Of a DNA stretch of 64,000 bases, positions 36,217-45,288 are shown piece after piece; the first letter of the stretch is position 1; every line of letters begins with the position of its first letter. The notes under the pieces were generated by a model that worked only from the letters and a program-made list of their open reading frames with translations, did no database searches and had not been told where the DNA came from. The position numbers were made by a program, and so were the translations under genes. Source of the stretch: Arenibacter palladensis (GTDB lineage Bacteria; Bacteroidota; Bacteroidia; Flavobacteriales; Flavobacteriaceae). The stretch lies in assembly GCF_900129275.1 (NCBI RefSeq), contig NZ_FQUX01000008.1:62001-126000 (forward strand). Direction: 5' to 3'.

Positions 36217-37311
36217 TTAATTCTGCTTATACGGTCCTAGTTTTTTCCAATCGAATTCAACACCAATTCCTGGGACATTTGGTGCAACCGCCCTGTAATT
36301 TTCAACTACCAATGGTCTGGTGGTATATTCGTCTATAGGAAAACTGTGCACTTCCAGCCATCCAGAATTAGGCTGGGCGGAAACCAAACTTACATGCAGC
36401 TCCTGCATCCCGTGCGAACAGGCCGGTATATCATATTTATCGGCCAATCGAGCCGCTTTGAGCCAGCCCGTAACCCCACCGCAGTTGGAAGCATCGGGTT
36501 GAATAAATGACAATTCCGATTGTTCCATGGCGTATTCAAATTCATGGATGGTATGTAAATTTTCTCCCATGGCCAAAGGGAAACCAGTACTTTCCACAAT
36601 TTCGGCATATCCGAAGTAATTATCAGGAATTATGGGTTCCTCGAACCAATGAATATTGTATTGTTTAAAGCCCTCTATGGCCTTAATCGCTTTTTCCACC
36701 GTCATGGAATAATTGGCATCTACCATAAAAGTAATATCCGGACCAATAAATTCCCGTACCGCCTTGATGCGTTCCAGATCTTCCTCGAGATTCTCCCTAC
36801 CTATTTTGATCTTTACGGCATTAAACCCCCTGTCCAAATACCCCTGCATGTTCTTGAGGAGCTTCTCTATAGGAAATTGCAGATCTATACCACCACAATA
36901 GGCCTTACAGGTATTTCCGGCACCACCGGCCATTTTCCAAAGCGGCTTTCCTGCTCTTTTACATTTAATATCCCATAGTGCAATGTCTATGGTAGAAATG
37001 GCAAAGGATGCAATGCCCCCGCGACCTACATAATGGATATGCCATTCCATAAAATCGTAGATACCGTCTATATCCGAGCCGATCCTACCGATCAAAGCCG
37101 GTGCCAAATCGTGCTCTACCATTGCCTTAATGGCGTGCCCCCCCTTACCTCCGGTATAGGTATAACCCGTTCCATGAGTTCCGTCGTCCAAGGTTATTGT
37201 TGTGGTCACTAGTTCAAAATGCGTATGGTCCCCGTGTTTGGCATCGTTCATCACCTCGGGAAGTGCCACCTTGAAAAGCTTGCAATCTATATTTTTAATC
37301 TTTGCTTCCAT
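36217..37311 (-). CDS. 3,6-anhydro-L-galactonate cycloisomerase
   Basis: A 364-residue enolase-superfamily enzyme that isomerizes 3,6-anhydro-L-galactonate to 2-keto-3-deoxy-L-galactonate, the second step of L-AHG breakdown. It closely resembles what I remember of the Vibrio enzyme: [46 protein letters not shown] and [12 protein letters not shown]. The barrel has the KxK motif (VKIKIGREN), metal ligands in VDANYS, HWFEEP and MGEN, and the His base in CSHGMQELH. No signal peptide, so it is cytoplasmic. Its start overlaps the dehydrogenase stop as TAATG, coupling two successive steps. Confidence 0.93.
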   Translation of the reverse strand: MEAKIKNIDCKLFKVALPEVMNDAKHGDHTHFELVTTTITLDDGTHGTGYTYTGGKGGHAIKAMVEHDLAPALIGRIGSDIDGIYDFMEWHIHYVGRGGIASFAISTIDIALWDIKCKRAGKPLWKMAGGAGNTCKAYCGGIDLQFPIEKLLKNMQGYLDRGFNAVKIKIGRENLEEDLERIKAVREFIGPDITFMVDANYSMTVEKAIKAIEGFKQYNIHWFEEPIIPDNYFGYAEIVESTGFPLAMGENLHTIHEFEYAMEQSELSFIQPDASNCGGVTGWLKAARLADKYDIPACSHGMQELHVSLVSAQPNSGWLEVHSFPIDEYTTRPLVVENYRAVAPNVPGIGVEFDWKKLGPYKQN

Positions 37312-38765
37312 TATGCTTTATGTCTTATGTAAAATGTCTTTTTCTCCAAATATTGCTCAAATCCGTACTTACCATCCTCTCCTCCGGAACCACTAAGCTT
37401 ATAGCCGTTATGGAAGCCTTGGTGCTGCTCGCCATGACCGCGATTTACATATATCTCCCCGTATTCCAGTTCGTCATTGCACTTCATAATGGTATTCATG
37501 TCATTGGTAAATACCATGGCCGCTAGACCATATTCGCAATCGTTGGCATAGCCAATTACTTCTTCAAATGTCTTGAACTTTAATACTGGCAGAATAGGCC
37601 CGAAAGACTCTTCGTGCACAATGGTCATATTTTGGGTAACCCCCGTAAGCACAGTAGGTTCAAACCAATACCCCTTGGAAAATTCTCCTTCGGTGAGGCG
37701 TTTTCCCCCAGTGGCTATAGTGGCTCCTTCCTTTACACTTACACTTACCAGATGTTCCATATGTTCCAATTCGGACTTGTTTACCTTAGGCCCCATATCC
37801 GTATCATCAAGCATAGGATCGCCCACCTTCAAGGCCTTTGTCTTGGCAATGAACTTATCCATAAACCGGTCATAAATACCTTCATGAACATACATGCGTT
37901 CATTACAGGTACAAACTTGGCCACAGTTATCAAAACGGGAATGAAGGGCTGCGTCTACCGCGGCATCTATATCGGCGTCTTCAAAAACTATAAAAGGGGC
38001 TTTCCCTCCCAATTCCAATTGTACATGGGTCAGGTTTTGAGCTGCATTTCGTGCAATTTGTTGGCCTACCGGGGTGGACCCGGTCATGGTTACCATTTTG
38101 GTAATAGGACTTCCTACCAAAGCATTTCCCATAGCTCTTCCCGGACCTGTAAGAATATTGATTACTCCATTGGGTATGCCCACTTTTTGGGCAAGATTCC
38201 CCAATTCCAGTGTTGCCAAAGGAGTTTCCGAGGTTGGTTTAAGTACAATGGTATTTCCGGCCACAAGGGCCGGTCCTAATTTACGTCCTGCCAAGGCCAA
38301 GGGAAAGTTCCATGCGGTAATGGCGACAACTACCCCTCTAGGTACCTTTTGTATCCATATTTGCTCGTTGGCATTATCGGATGGAACAATATCCCCTTCT
38401 ATCCTTCTAGCTCCCTCACAGGCATATTCTATAAAGGAGGCCGTAACGGCTACTTCCATTCTGGCCACTTTTAACAATTTGCCCTGTTCCTTGACCAAAA
38501 GTTCTGCCAGAAATTCGGCATCGGCCTTTATTTCATCGGCCAATTTGTACAACAGTTCAGCGCGGCTACGGGCAGGAAGTTTTTTCCAGGATTTTTGTGC
38601 TTTTTCGGCCGCTTTCAAGGCTTGCTCTGCCTCCTCCACCGTTCCGTTTTGTACCCTGGCAATTACCTCTTCCGTTGATGGGCTTACTATATCTATGGTT
38701 TCTCCAGAAGTGGAGGTGACCCATTTTCCGTCAATAAACAACTGGTATTCCTTAATTTTTGACAT
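37311..38765 (-). CDS. 3,6-anhydro-L-galactose dehydrogenase (aldehyde dehydrogenase)
   Basis: A 484-residue aldehyde dehydrogenase of the AldA-like branch. The catalytic Cys lies in [15 protein letters not shown], the general-base Glu in [10 protein letters not shown], and the cofactor-binding segment [19 protein letters not shown] is typical. Coupling by TAATG to the cycloisomerase and the neighbouring GH117 genes identify the substrate as 3,6-anhydro-L-galactose, oxidized to anhydrogalactonate with NAD(P)+. The enzyme is cytoplasmic. Its first codons overlap the tail of a decayed sulfatase gene by 14 bp. Generic lactaldehyde/glycolaldehyde dehydrogenase activity would be the alternative without this context. 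Confidence 0.92.
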   Translation of the reverse strand: MSKIKEYQLFIDGKWVTSTSGETIDIVSPSTEEVIARVQNGTVEEAEQALKAAEKAQKSWKKLPARSRAELLYKLADEIKADAEFLAELLVKEQGKLLKVARMEVAVTASFIEYACEGARRIEGDIVPSDNANEQIWIQKVPRGVVVAITAWNFPLALAGRKLGPALVAGNTIVLKPTSETPLATLELGNLAQKVGIPNGVINILTGPGRAMGNALVGSPITKMVTMTGSTPVGQQIARNAAQNLTHVQLELGGKAPFIVFEDADIDAAVDAALHSRFDNCGQVCTCNERMYVHEGIYDRFMDKFIAKTKALKVGDPMLDDTDMGPKVNKSELEHMEHLVSVSVKEGATIATGGKRLTEGEFSKGYWFEPTVLTGVTQNMTIVHEESFGPILPVLKFKTFEEVIGYANDCEYGLAAMVFTNDMNTIMKCNDELEYGEIYVNRGHGEQHQGFHNGYKLSGSGGEDGKYGFEQYLEKKTFYIRHKA

Positions 38766-39043
38766 TTTTTATTATTTTTTCTGATTTTACTTTTCTAGAA
38801 CTGTCCATACGTTCTGCGGCAAGTCCTTCATATTTTCGTTCCAATTGCCAGAGCGGTCTCTCTAGCGTTAATTCCCAATTGAAGAGCATTTTATACATTT
38901 CCCTAACCTTGTCCGGATAGGTTGGCCAACTCTTCCAAATGGGGTGTCCTAAATTCTTTGCTGTACGGAAAGCCAAATTCAACATAACTCGCATCATCGT
39001 CCAATATTAGAGCTATATTGATTTTGTCCTGCACAGTTGGTAT
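38752..39043 (-). pseudogene. Sulfatase pseudogene with internal deletion and frameshift
   Basis: Two fragments of one sulfatase are fused out of frame. In the first frame (39043 down to a TAG at 38903-38905) the translation has KINIALILDDDASYVEFGF and RTPHLEELA, a clear sulfatase N-terminus with the metal-binding Asp run. In the second frame (stop at 38752) the C-terminal fragment reads YPDKVREMYKMLFNWELTLE and RPLWQLERKYEG, the usual sulfatase tail after the cap. The core of about 400 residues, including the formylglycine site, is missing. No start codon or signal peptide remains before the first fragment. The gene would have sat between the KduD-like and dehydrogenase genes. Confidence 0.72.
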
Positions 39044-39139
39044 TTATGGAACCTATACAATACTGGCCTGCATAAAAACTATAATGCCCTTACCTACTGA
39101 CTTGATTATTTGGTCCACCGTAATCTATCAATGTTTTTT

Positions 39140-39910
39140 TTAGCGCCCCATCCAGCCACCATCTACCAATAATACACTTCCGTTCATATAAGAAGCGGCT
39201 TCCGAGCACAAAAAGACAACGGGGCCTGCAAAATCTTCGGGGTTACCCCATCTTCCTGCCGGTATTCTTGCAAGTATAGAGGCAGAGCGGTCGGGATCAT
39301 TACGTAGTGCCTCGGTATTGTCCGTGCTGATATAACCAGGTGCAATGGCATTTACATTGACACCTTTGGCAGCCCATTCATTGGCAAAAGCCATGGTCAT
39401 TTGTCCAATAGCGCCTTTACTGGCAGCATATCCTGGCACTGTAATTCCTCCTTGAAACGTTAGTAGCGAAGCGGTAAACACGATCTTTCCTGAACCTCTG
39501 TCTACCATCTCTTTTCCTATTTCACGTGTAAGTATGAATTGTGCGGTTTGGTTAACCTCTATTACTTTATCCCAATACTCATCCGAATGCTCCACAGCAG
39601 GAGCCCGTAAAATTGTTCCAGCATTGTTTATTAGAATATCAATTATAGGAAAATCGGATTTTACCTCTTTGATAAAGGCATAAAGGGATTCTCTGTCGCC
39701 TAGGTCGCAGCTGTACCCTTTAAAATTTCGTCCAACGGCCCTTACCGCCCTTTCGACCGCACTTCCAGATTTTTCCAGAGTGGCACTAACACCAATGATG
39801 TCAGCGCCTGCTTCGGCCAGTCCTATGGCCATTGCCTTTCCTATTCCACGTTTACATCCTGTGACCAAAGCGGTCTTGCCTTCAAGGCTAAATTTGTTCA
39901 ATATGCTCAT
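39140..39910 (-). CDS. KduD-like SDR oxidoreductase
   Basis: A 256-residue short-chain dehydrogenase/reductase. The cofactor motif TGCKRGIGKAMAIGLAEAGA is at the N-terminus, the NNAG motif in ILINNAG, and the catalytic Ser, Tyr and Lys in TASLLTFQGG and GYAASKGA. The C-terminal SYMNGSVLLVDGGW is typical of KduD (2-dehydro-3-deoxy-D-gluconate 5-dehydrogenase). In the known L-AHG pathway 2-keto-3-deoxy-L-galactonate is oxidized at C5 and the 2,5-diketo acid is reduced to D-KDG; this protein is the best candidate for the reductive half. The enzyme is cytoplasmic. A general sugar-acid dehydrogenase role cannot be excluded. Confidence 0.88.
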   Translation of the reverse strand: MSILNKFSLEGKTALVTGCKRGIGKAMAIGLAEAGADIIGVSATLEKSGSAVERAVRAVGRNFKGYSCDLGDRESLYAFIKEVKSDFPIIDILINNAGTILRAPAVEHSDEYWDKVIEVNQTAQFILTREIGKEMVDRGSGKIVFTASLLTFQGGITVPGYAASKGAIGQMTMAFANEWAAKGVNVNAIAPGYISTDNTEALRNDPDRSASILARIPAGRWGNPEDFAGPVVFLCSEAASYMNGSVLLVDGGWMGR

Positions 39911-39957
39911 TACAGTTTTATTGTAGTTTGATTCTAGTATTCAATAATTTATATTGG

Positions 39958-41151
39958 CTATTTTGCGTACTCTATGTAAGCTTCGAAGCGCTTAATATAA
40001 TCCCAACCATTTTTATGATCAAAACAAAGACCCCATTCCAAGGCAGCAGTTGGACTTTTCTCCGTATCGAGAAATCTTGTAAGTCCTGCTGCATGTGGAG
40101 GTTTGGTCCGACCACCGATGTGCGATTTTATTTCAAAATTAATTCCATCTGGGGACCATTGTATTGTATTATTTTCCGGTCCGTCCGATGTTAACATGGC
40201 AGATATTCCTCCTTGATATGGCCAAACACAAACTTCATGTCCGCTATTCGTAATGGGGTTATATGGCGACTTTTTATAAGGTCCTTCCGGCTTATCGGCT
40301 ATGGCAACACCCCATTTAATTTCCCTTCCACCTAGATAATGTTCCTCGCCCATTCGCTCTCCTTTGTAATAAAGGTAAAATTTGTTCCTGTAGAACAGCA
40401 AACAGGGATCATGGACTTTTTGGCTATCAAAATCACCCTTTTCCACTACTTTGAACCTATTGTCTTCCTCTCCCAACCATTTACCATTATCTGCCGGTTC
40501 CAATATAGGGGCATCCAATTTTTTCCAAGGTCCCAAAGGTGAATCAGCAATAGCCATTCCCACCTTATTTTTCACTCTATTGGCATATGGAGCTTTAACT
40601 ACCTGATATACTAGGTAATACTTGCCGTTATGGGCCAATACTTCCGGTGTAAAAACGGCCCGGTCGTCATAAGATCCCTCAGGACCTCTCCCAACAGCCA
40701 AACCTTCATCCTTCCAAGTAATTCCGTCCGTGGAGCTGGCGCACCAAACTTCGGAAAGGTCCCAGGGAAAAACTTTTTTGGTAGGGTCTCCCGTATGAAA
40801 GCCATGGCTCTTTCCAATGCTCTTGGTATAATAAGTGTAATAGGTACCATCTACCAAAATAACGGCACTGGGATCTCTTCGAATAACCCCATCCTCAAAT
40901 TCAAAAACACCTTTTATATCCTGTTGCCTAAATTTTGTCCACCATTCAACACCCTTATCATAGCGCATCTCAATAGCTCTTTTGGAAGCTGCGCTTAGGC
41001 TGTCCTTGTTCGAAATACCCAAAACCTTAACGAGGTCTTCGTTTACGGCAACTGGTATTTCCGTAGTCCCTTCTTTTATACTAGGCTTCTTTTCCGAGCA
41101 TGCGAAACACCCCATAAGCAGTATTAAGGGCAAAAATGTGATTCTTTTCAT
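39958..41151 (-). CDS. GH117 alpha-1,3-(3,6-anhydro)-L-galactosidase, lipoprotein
   Basis: A 397-residue GH117 enzyme, releasing 3,6-anhydro-L-galactose from the non-reducing end of neoagaro-oligosaccharides. It is a lipoprotein (lipobox GCFAC). It has the N-terminal helix [12 protein letters not shown] used for dimerization in characterized members, then the five-bladed propeller with the active-site segments [13 protein letters not shown] and [14 protein letters not shown]. The repeated blade signature aDSPLGPW is present. It lies between the KduD-like SDR and the zinc-type dehydrogenase in the same operon, so product release and catabolism are co-expressed. Differences from the second canonical copy suggest distinct oligosaccharide preferences. 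Confidence 0.93.
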   Translation of the reverse strand: MKRITFLPLILLMGCFACSEKKPSIKEGTTEIPVAVNEDLVKVLGISNKDSLSAASKRAIEMRYDKGVEWWTKFRQQDIKGVFEFEDGVIRRDPSAVILVDGTYYTYYTKSIGKSHGFHTGDPTKKVFPWDLSEVWCASSTDGITWKDEGLAVGRGPEGSYDDRAVFTPEVLAHNGKYYLVYQVVKAPYANRVKNKVGMAIADSPLGPWKKLDAPILEPADNGKWLGEEDNRFKVVEKGDFDSQKVHDPCLLFYRNKFYLYYKGERMGEEHYLGGREIKWGVAIADKPEGPYKKSPYNPITNSGHEVCVWPYQGGISAMLTSDGPENNTIQWSPDGINFEIKSHIGGRTKPPHAAGLTRFLDTEKSPTAALEWGLCFDHKNGWDYIKRFEAYIEYAK

Positions 41152-41215
41152 TGTAATTAGGTATTCAGGATGTTATCTTGACATTGTTATGGACAGCAAT
41201 GCGCTGTGTTGAATT

Positions 41216-42232
41216 TTATAACTGACAGTTCATTAATACTTTCATTCCATCCGGATTGTTATCTATGCCTTCAAAAACTTTTTGAATGTTACTTAGTGGT
41301 TGTACGTCTGTTATCATCTGCGTAAAAGGCAATTTATTGGCAGTTACCAGAGTAATTGCCTTTTCATAATCTTCCTTTTCATAGACCCTGGCCCCTATTA
41401 ATTTCAATTCCTTCCAAAAGAACTTAAATAGGTCTATCTCCTTTTTCTGACCGTGTATGGCCACCATAACAATTCTGCCCCTAATACCTGCAACCTCCGT
41501 CATTACATCCAATGCCGGCTGTACTCCGGCTACTTCGAAAACTACATCTGCACGCCGGCCTTCGGTTTGTTCCTTTACATATTCTATAAGATCCAACTTG
41601 GTAGGGTTTACTGCATTTAATCCAAGTTCTTTGGCTTTGGCTATACGCTTTTCATTTACTTCGGATACTATTACCTGTGCACCGGCCTCCTTAGCTACCA
41701 TGGCCACCAAAAGGCCTATAGGGCCTCCTCCAAGTACCACAGCAGTTTCCCCGGCCTGTAGTCCGCTCATGCGCACATCGTGTACAGCAACGGATAATGG
41801 TTCCACCAAAGCGGCCAATTTTAAATCGGTTTCCGACTTCAATTTGTGCAGGGTAAAAGCCGGGACATTCCAATATTGCTGCATGGAACCTGGGCTATCT
41901 ATACCAATGAATTTCAGATCTTCACAAATATGGTTAAATCCCTTATCACTGGGCTTGACTCCTCTATCGTCCAAAGGACGAACTACTACCTTATCGCCCA
42001 TTGAATATCCGGTTACGCCTTCACCAATGGCATCTATGGTCCCGGACATCTCATGCCCAATAGTCAAGGGCATTTTCACCCTTTTATCCATCATGCCATG
42101 ATAAATATGCACATCCGTCCCACATACTCCGGAATAGGCTACTTTTATTCTTACTTCACCCTTTACAGGCTGTTCTATTTCCTTTTCAATTACAGAGAAG
42201 GTCTTGTTTCCTTTGTAAACTGTTGCTTTCAT
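41216..42232 (-). CDS. Zinc-type medium-chain dehydrogenase, probable 2-keto-3-deoxy-L-galactonate 5-dehydrogenase
   Basis: A 338-residue MDR-family dehydrogenase resembling sorbitol and threonine dehydrogenases. Catalytic-zinc ligands are visible in GVCGTDVHIYHG, the GHEMSG motif and LVEPLSVAVHD. The cofactor-binding motif is VVLGGGPIGLLVAMVAKEAG. The four-Cys structural-zinc loop is missing: only one Cys (HICEDL) remains in that region. With the KduD-like SDR nearby, it is the best candidate for oxidizing C5 of 2-keto-3-deoxy-L-galactonate before reduction to D-KDG. That assignment rests on context. It is cytoplasmic, and lies 18 bp downstream of one GH117 gene and 64 bp upstream of the other. 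Confidence 0.85.
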   Translation of the reverse strand: MKATVYKGNKTFSVIEKEIEQPVKGEVRIKVAYSGVCGTDVHIYHGMMDKRVKMPLTIGHEMSGTIDAIGEGVTGYSMGDKVVVRPLDDRGVKPSDKGFNHICEDLKFIGIDSPGSMQQYWNVPAFTLHKLKSETDLKLAALVEPLSVAVHDVRMSGLQAGETAVVLGGGPIGLLVAMVAKEAGAQVIVSEVNEKRIAKAKELGLNAVNPTKLDLIEYVKEQTEGRRADVVFEVAGVQPALDVMTEVAGIRGRIVMVAIHGQKKEIDLFKFFWKELKLIGARVYEKEDYEKAITLVTANKLPFTQMITDVQPLSNIQKVFEGIDNNPDGMKVLMNCQL

Positions 42233-42250
42233 TTAAATTGCTTTCTAATT

Positions 42251-43477
42251 TTATTTCGTTTCACCTTTGGCTGTATGGGAAGTTTTTCTTTCCGATGAAA
42301 AGCGCATGATGCTTTGATAATCTCCATTATTGTAAATATGTGAAAGTCCCCATCTCAGAATTTCAGTAGGTTCTTTTTCATTATCGGCAGTACGGTTAAG
42401 TCCTATGGCATGAGGGGCTCCCTTTATCGAGGCCTTTATGTCGAAGTTGATACCATCGGGAGCCCATTGTATGGTGTTCTTCTCCGGACCATCGGTCGTA
42501 ATCAAAGCCGCTATACCTCCGTTATAGGGCCAAACGCAGATTTCGTGACCGCTATTGCTTATTGGGTTGTAGGGTGACTTTATATACGGCCCTTTTGGAT
42601 TATCGGCAATGGCGACGCCATGGCGAATTTGTCTTCCTCCAAAGGTGATTTCTTCACCCATTTGTTCTCCCTTGTAATACAGATAGAATTTTCCCTTATA
42701 TGGTAAAATACATGGATCGTGTACTTTGTGGCTGTCGAAATCGCCTTTCTTTTCAACCAGGAAACGGTTTTGCTCCTCCCCTTTCCAAATACCATTATCC
42801 GCAGGACTTAAAATAGGTTCTTTACTTTTTGTCCAAGGACCATTGGGGGAATTGGACCAAGCCAGTCCCACCTGGTTTTTTACCCGAACATTATAAGGCG
42901 ATTTTACAGTCTGATAACACAAATAGTACATGCCTTCATGCTCCATAATTTCTACTGTAAACACCGAACGGTCGTCATACTCTCCCTTGTCCCCTCTAGG
43001 AACGGCCAAGCCCTCCTCTTTCCATGTCCAACCATCCTCGGAAGTAGCATACCATATATCACAGCGATCCCAGGGAAACACTTTATCATTTTCTATATCA
43101 CCACCAAAACCTTGGGTAGGCCCGGTACTTTTAGAGTACCAAACATAATATTTACCATCTACCTTGATCATAGCACTGGGATCGCGCCTAACCACTCCTT
43201 CCTCATAGGCTAAATCTCCCTTTAAAGGTTGTAAATCACTGAATTCTATAAACCAGTCATTACCCAGATCCTGTGGCCACTGTAGCGCTCTTTTGGAGGC
43301 GGCGCTAAGGTGATTCCTATCGGTTATACCCAAATAGTCCAATTGTTGATCCGAAATTTCAGTAGATGGATCAAGACCAGAACCATTTTCACCTTCCATG
43401 TTTTTTTCCGATTTGGAACTACATGACGAAATCATAATTAAGAGTAACATAAGTAATGCATTTGTGTTTGTTTTCAT
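42251..43477 (-). CDS. GH117 alpha-1,3-(3,6-anhydro)-L-galactosidase, lipoprotein
   Basis: A 408-residue GH117 lipoprotein (lipobox MISSC). It has the helix [14 protein letters not shown] and the propeller motifs [13 protein letters not shown] and [14 protein letters not shown], all as in the Zobellia neoagarobiose hydrolases. It is the promoter-proximal gene of the anhydrogalactose operon. A tandem 11-bp repeat lies 99 bp upstream of its start, and an 8-bp inverted repeat at 43505-43530 lies in its leader. It releases L-AHG from agar or porphyran oligosaccharides at the cell envelope. It and the copy at 39958-41151 are clearly paralogous and share most blade motifs. Confidence 0.94.
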   Translation of the reverse strand: MKTNTNALLMLLLIMISSCSSKSEKNMEGENGSGLDPSTEISDQQLDYLGITDRNHLSAASKRALQWPQDLGNDWFIEFSDLQPLKGDLAYEEGVVRRDPSAMIKVDGKYYVWYSKSTGPTQGFGGDIENDKVFPWDRCDIWYATSEDGWTWKEEGLAVPRGDKGEYDDRSVFTVEIMEHEGMYYLCYQTVKSPYNVRVKNQVGLAWSNSPNGPWTKSKEPILSPADNGIWKGEEQNRFLVEKKGDFDSHKVHDPCILPYKGKFYLYYKGEQMGEEITFGGRQIRHGVAIADNPKGPYIKSPYNPISNSGHEICVWPYNGGIAALITTDGPEKNTIQWAPDGINFDIKASIKGAPHAIGLNRTADNEKEPTEILRWGLSHIYNNGDYQSIMRFSSERKTSHTAKGETK

Positions 43478-43575
43478 TGGTTGTCTTATTTAGATTAACC
43501 TAATAATTAAGAAAATTCTAGATCTTAATTAAAGTCTAAATTTAGTCCAATGAACAATAAATACACTTAAATGCA

Positions 43576-43595
43576 ACTAGACAAAAACTGTACAA
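43576..43595. promoter_or_regulatory. Tandem 11-bp repeat, candidate operator of the GH117 operon
   Basis: ACTAGACAAAA is followed immediately by ACTGTACAA, two copies of an 11-bp unit differing at two bases. The same element, with two near-identical copies, occurs upstream of the susC gene at 53047-56064. The 11-bp period places both units on one face of the helix. The gene immediately upstream encodes a TPR/LuxR-type regulator, the most obvious candidate to bind it. Confidence 0.55.
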
Positions 43596-43638
43596 CACCC
43601 TATTTGCAAGCTTTCCCCGCTACAACAAGAAAGAAATC

Positions 43639-45285
43639 CTATAATTCCGCTATAAAGTCTTCCAAATTAGCACTTCTTGGCAATCCCATCTTTTTACGTA
43701 ACCTGTAGCGCGTAGTATGTACCGATTCTACAGAAATACCGAGTAGCCTAGCCATATCCTTACTCGATAAATTCAGTTTTATCAAAGCACATATCCTATG
43801 ATCACTTTGGGTCAACTGGGGATAGTTGGCCGTTAAGTTTTGATAAAAACTTTCGTTCACGTCCGTAAATCTCAACTTAAATTCCTGCCAGTTACTTACA
43901 CTACTAACGGATATGGATCTAATAAAGCTATTGAGTTCCTTTTCATCTACTTTGCCCTGGTTCCCCTTGATTTTATCTTTTAACTCACCAAAAAGCTCAT
44001 CCTTTTCTACAAGCTGAAGAGCGGAAGTAGCAAGTTCTTTGTTCTTAAGCTCCAACAGTTCCTTAGCCTTTTTTATTTCCAGCTCCTTGTTTCGTCGGAT
44101 TAATTCCTTCTCTGCCTTATGCTTGGATCGAAGATATTTTACGTAAATCAACCCCACAATTATCAAAAAAATGATTCCAACCAAAAGTATGGTACGCTGC
44201 AAAAATGATATTTTATCGGCTTGTTCCAATTGCTCCAAGCGCTGTTGTTGGATTATCTTCAGCTGCCTTTCCTGTTCCAAGCGAAATTGATCCTTTATCT
44301 CCAAAAGTGGACGGTTAATTTCACTTCTACTATCAAAAAATTGGGCATCCAGCACCTTGGCCATATTTAAATTTTCATAAGCTTTTTCGAAGTTTCCCTT
44401 ATCCAAATACAGGCAGGAAAGCCTTTCATAAATCAAGGGGGAAAAATCTATATGGCTATTATATTTAGAAGATATTTCCAAGGCCTCGATATATTTCTGC
44501 TCGCCCTCCTTACTTCTGCCCAAGGACGATAGTATGTCTCCCCAATAGGTATATACCAGTACCAAATATGAGGGTCTATTTTCCTTAAACCATGGCTCTA
44601 TATTTTGCATTATTAATAGAGCTTCATTGTTTTTATCTTCTTTGGAAAGAATAAATGCCTTTTCAAAATCCAAATATTGTTTGTTCAACTGGCTGACTCT
44701 ACCAGTATTAAAGACCGTAAAGCAACTATCCAAATATATATTCGCCATTTTTGGGTCATCCAATTCTCTATATGTAGCACAGATCAAATAATAATCTTCG
44801 ACCAGACTTGAATTTGGAAGAATACCATTCTCTACGAGATTCTTTTTTATTTTAAGTGATGTATTTAGATAATTAAAGGCCTCATCCTTTCTTTTGAAAA
44901 AGCTGGACAGTCTACCCAAATAACCATATATTTTGGCCCTCAGAACTTCATTTCCTATGTCATCCGCCAAGAAAAGAGCATGCCATAAGGTGTCATAAGA
45001 CTTGGCATAGTTTACTTGTTGACCATAGATATATGGCATCTCCAATAAGGCATTGATCGCTAACAAAGTATCTCCATAGACCAAAGCTTGATCGTGCACT
45101 TCTTGTAACACGATTAGAGCTTTCTCTGGATTTTGATATCTTATTTTCTTAGCATTGGAGAGAGTAGCGTTTAGATTATTGTTTGAGGTATCCACGGCTT
45201 TCTCTTGGGATTGTACCCAAAAGGTATAAAGTAATATTATAACCAATAGAAAACGGCAGCTAGTCTTTCTTTTTTTAATTGTCAT
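43639..45285 (-). CDS. Membrane-anchored TPR regulator with LuxR-type HTH
   Basis: A 548-residue regulator. An N-terminal signal or anchor (residues 11-27) is followed by a predicted periplasmic region of tetratricopeptide-like helices (about 35-315), a coiled coil (about 335-358), a membrane helix (about 364-384), a second coiled coil (385-430) and a C-terminal GerE/LuxR-type helix-turn-helix (about 490-548) with RICALIKLNLSSKDMARLLG and VHTTRYRLRKKMG. This layout is common for glycan-locus regulators in Bacteroidetes, which sense a periplasmic ligand. It starts 3 bp after the VCBS lipoprotein gene, so the two are cotranscribed. Its probable targets are the GH117 operon downstream and the 56-kb susC operon. 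Confidence 0.9.
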   Translation of the reverse strand: MTIKKRKTSCRFLLVIILLYTFWVQSQEKAVDTSNNNLNATLSNAKKIRYQNPEKALIVLQEVHDQALVYGDTLLAINALLEMPYIYGQQVNYAKSYDTLWHALFLADDIGNEVLRAKIYGYLGRLSSFFKRKDEAFNYLNTSLKIKKNLVENGILPNSSLVEDYYLICATYRELDDPKMANIYLDSCFTVFNTGRVSQLNKQYLDFEKAFILSKEDKNNEALLIMQNIEPWFKENRPSYLVLVYTYWGDILSSLGRSKEGEQKYIEALEISSKYNSHIDFSPLIYERLSCLYLDKGNFEKAYENLNMAKVLDAQFFDSRSEINRPLLEIKDQFRLEQERQLKIIQQQRLEQLEQADKISFLQRTILLVGIIFLIIVGLIYVKYLRSKHKAEKELIRRNKELEIKKAKELLELKNKELATSALQLVEKDELFGELKDKIKGNQGKVDEKELNSFIRSISVSSVSNWQEFKLRFTDVNESFYQNLTANYPQLTQSDHRICALIKLNLSSKDMARLLGISVESVHTTRYRLRKKMGLPRSANLEDFIAEL

Positions 45286-45288
45286 TAA

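Noticed and set aside
38074-38784. 236-codon plus-strand frame
   Set aside because: It is antisense to the aldehyde dehydrogenase gene with its intact catalytic motifs; a second antisense frame at 37614-38279 is rejected for the same reason.
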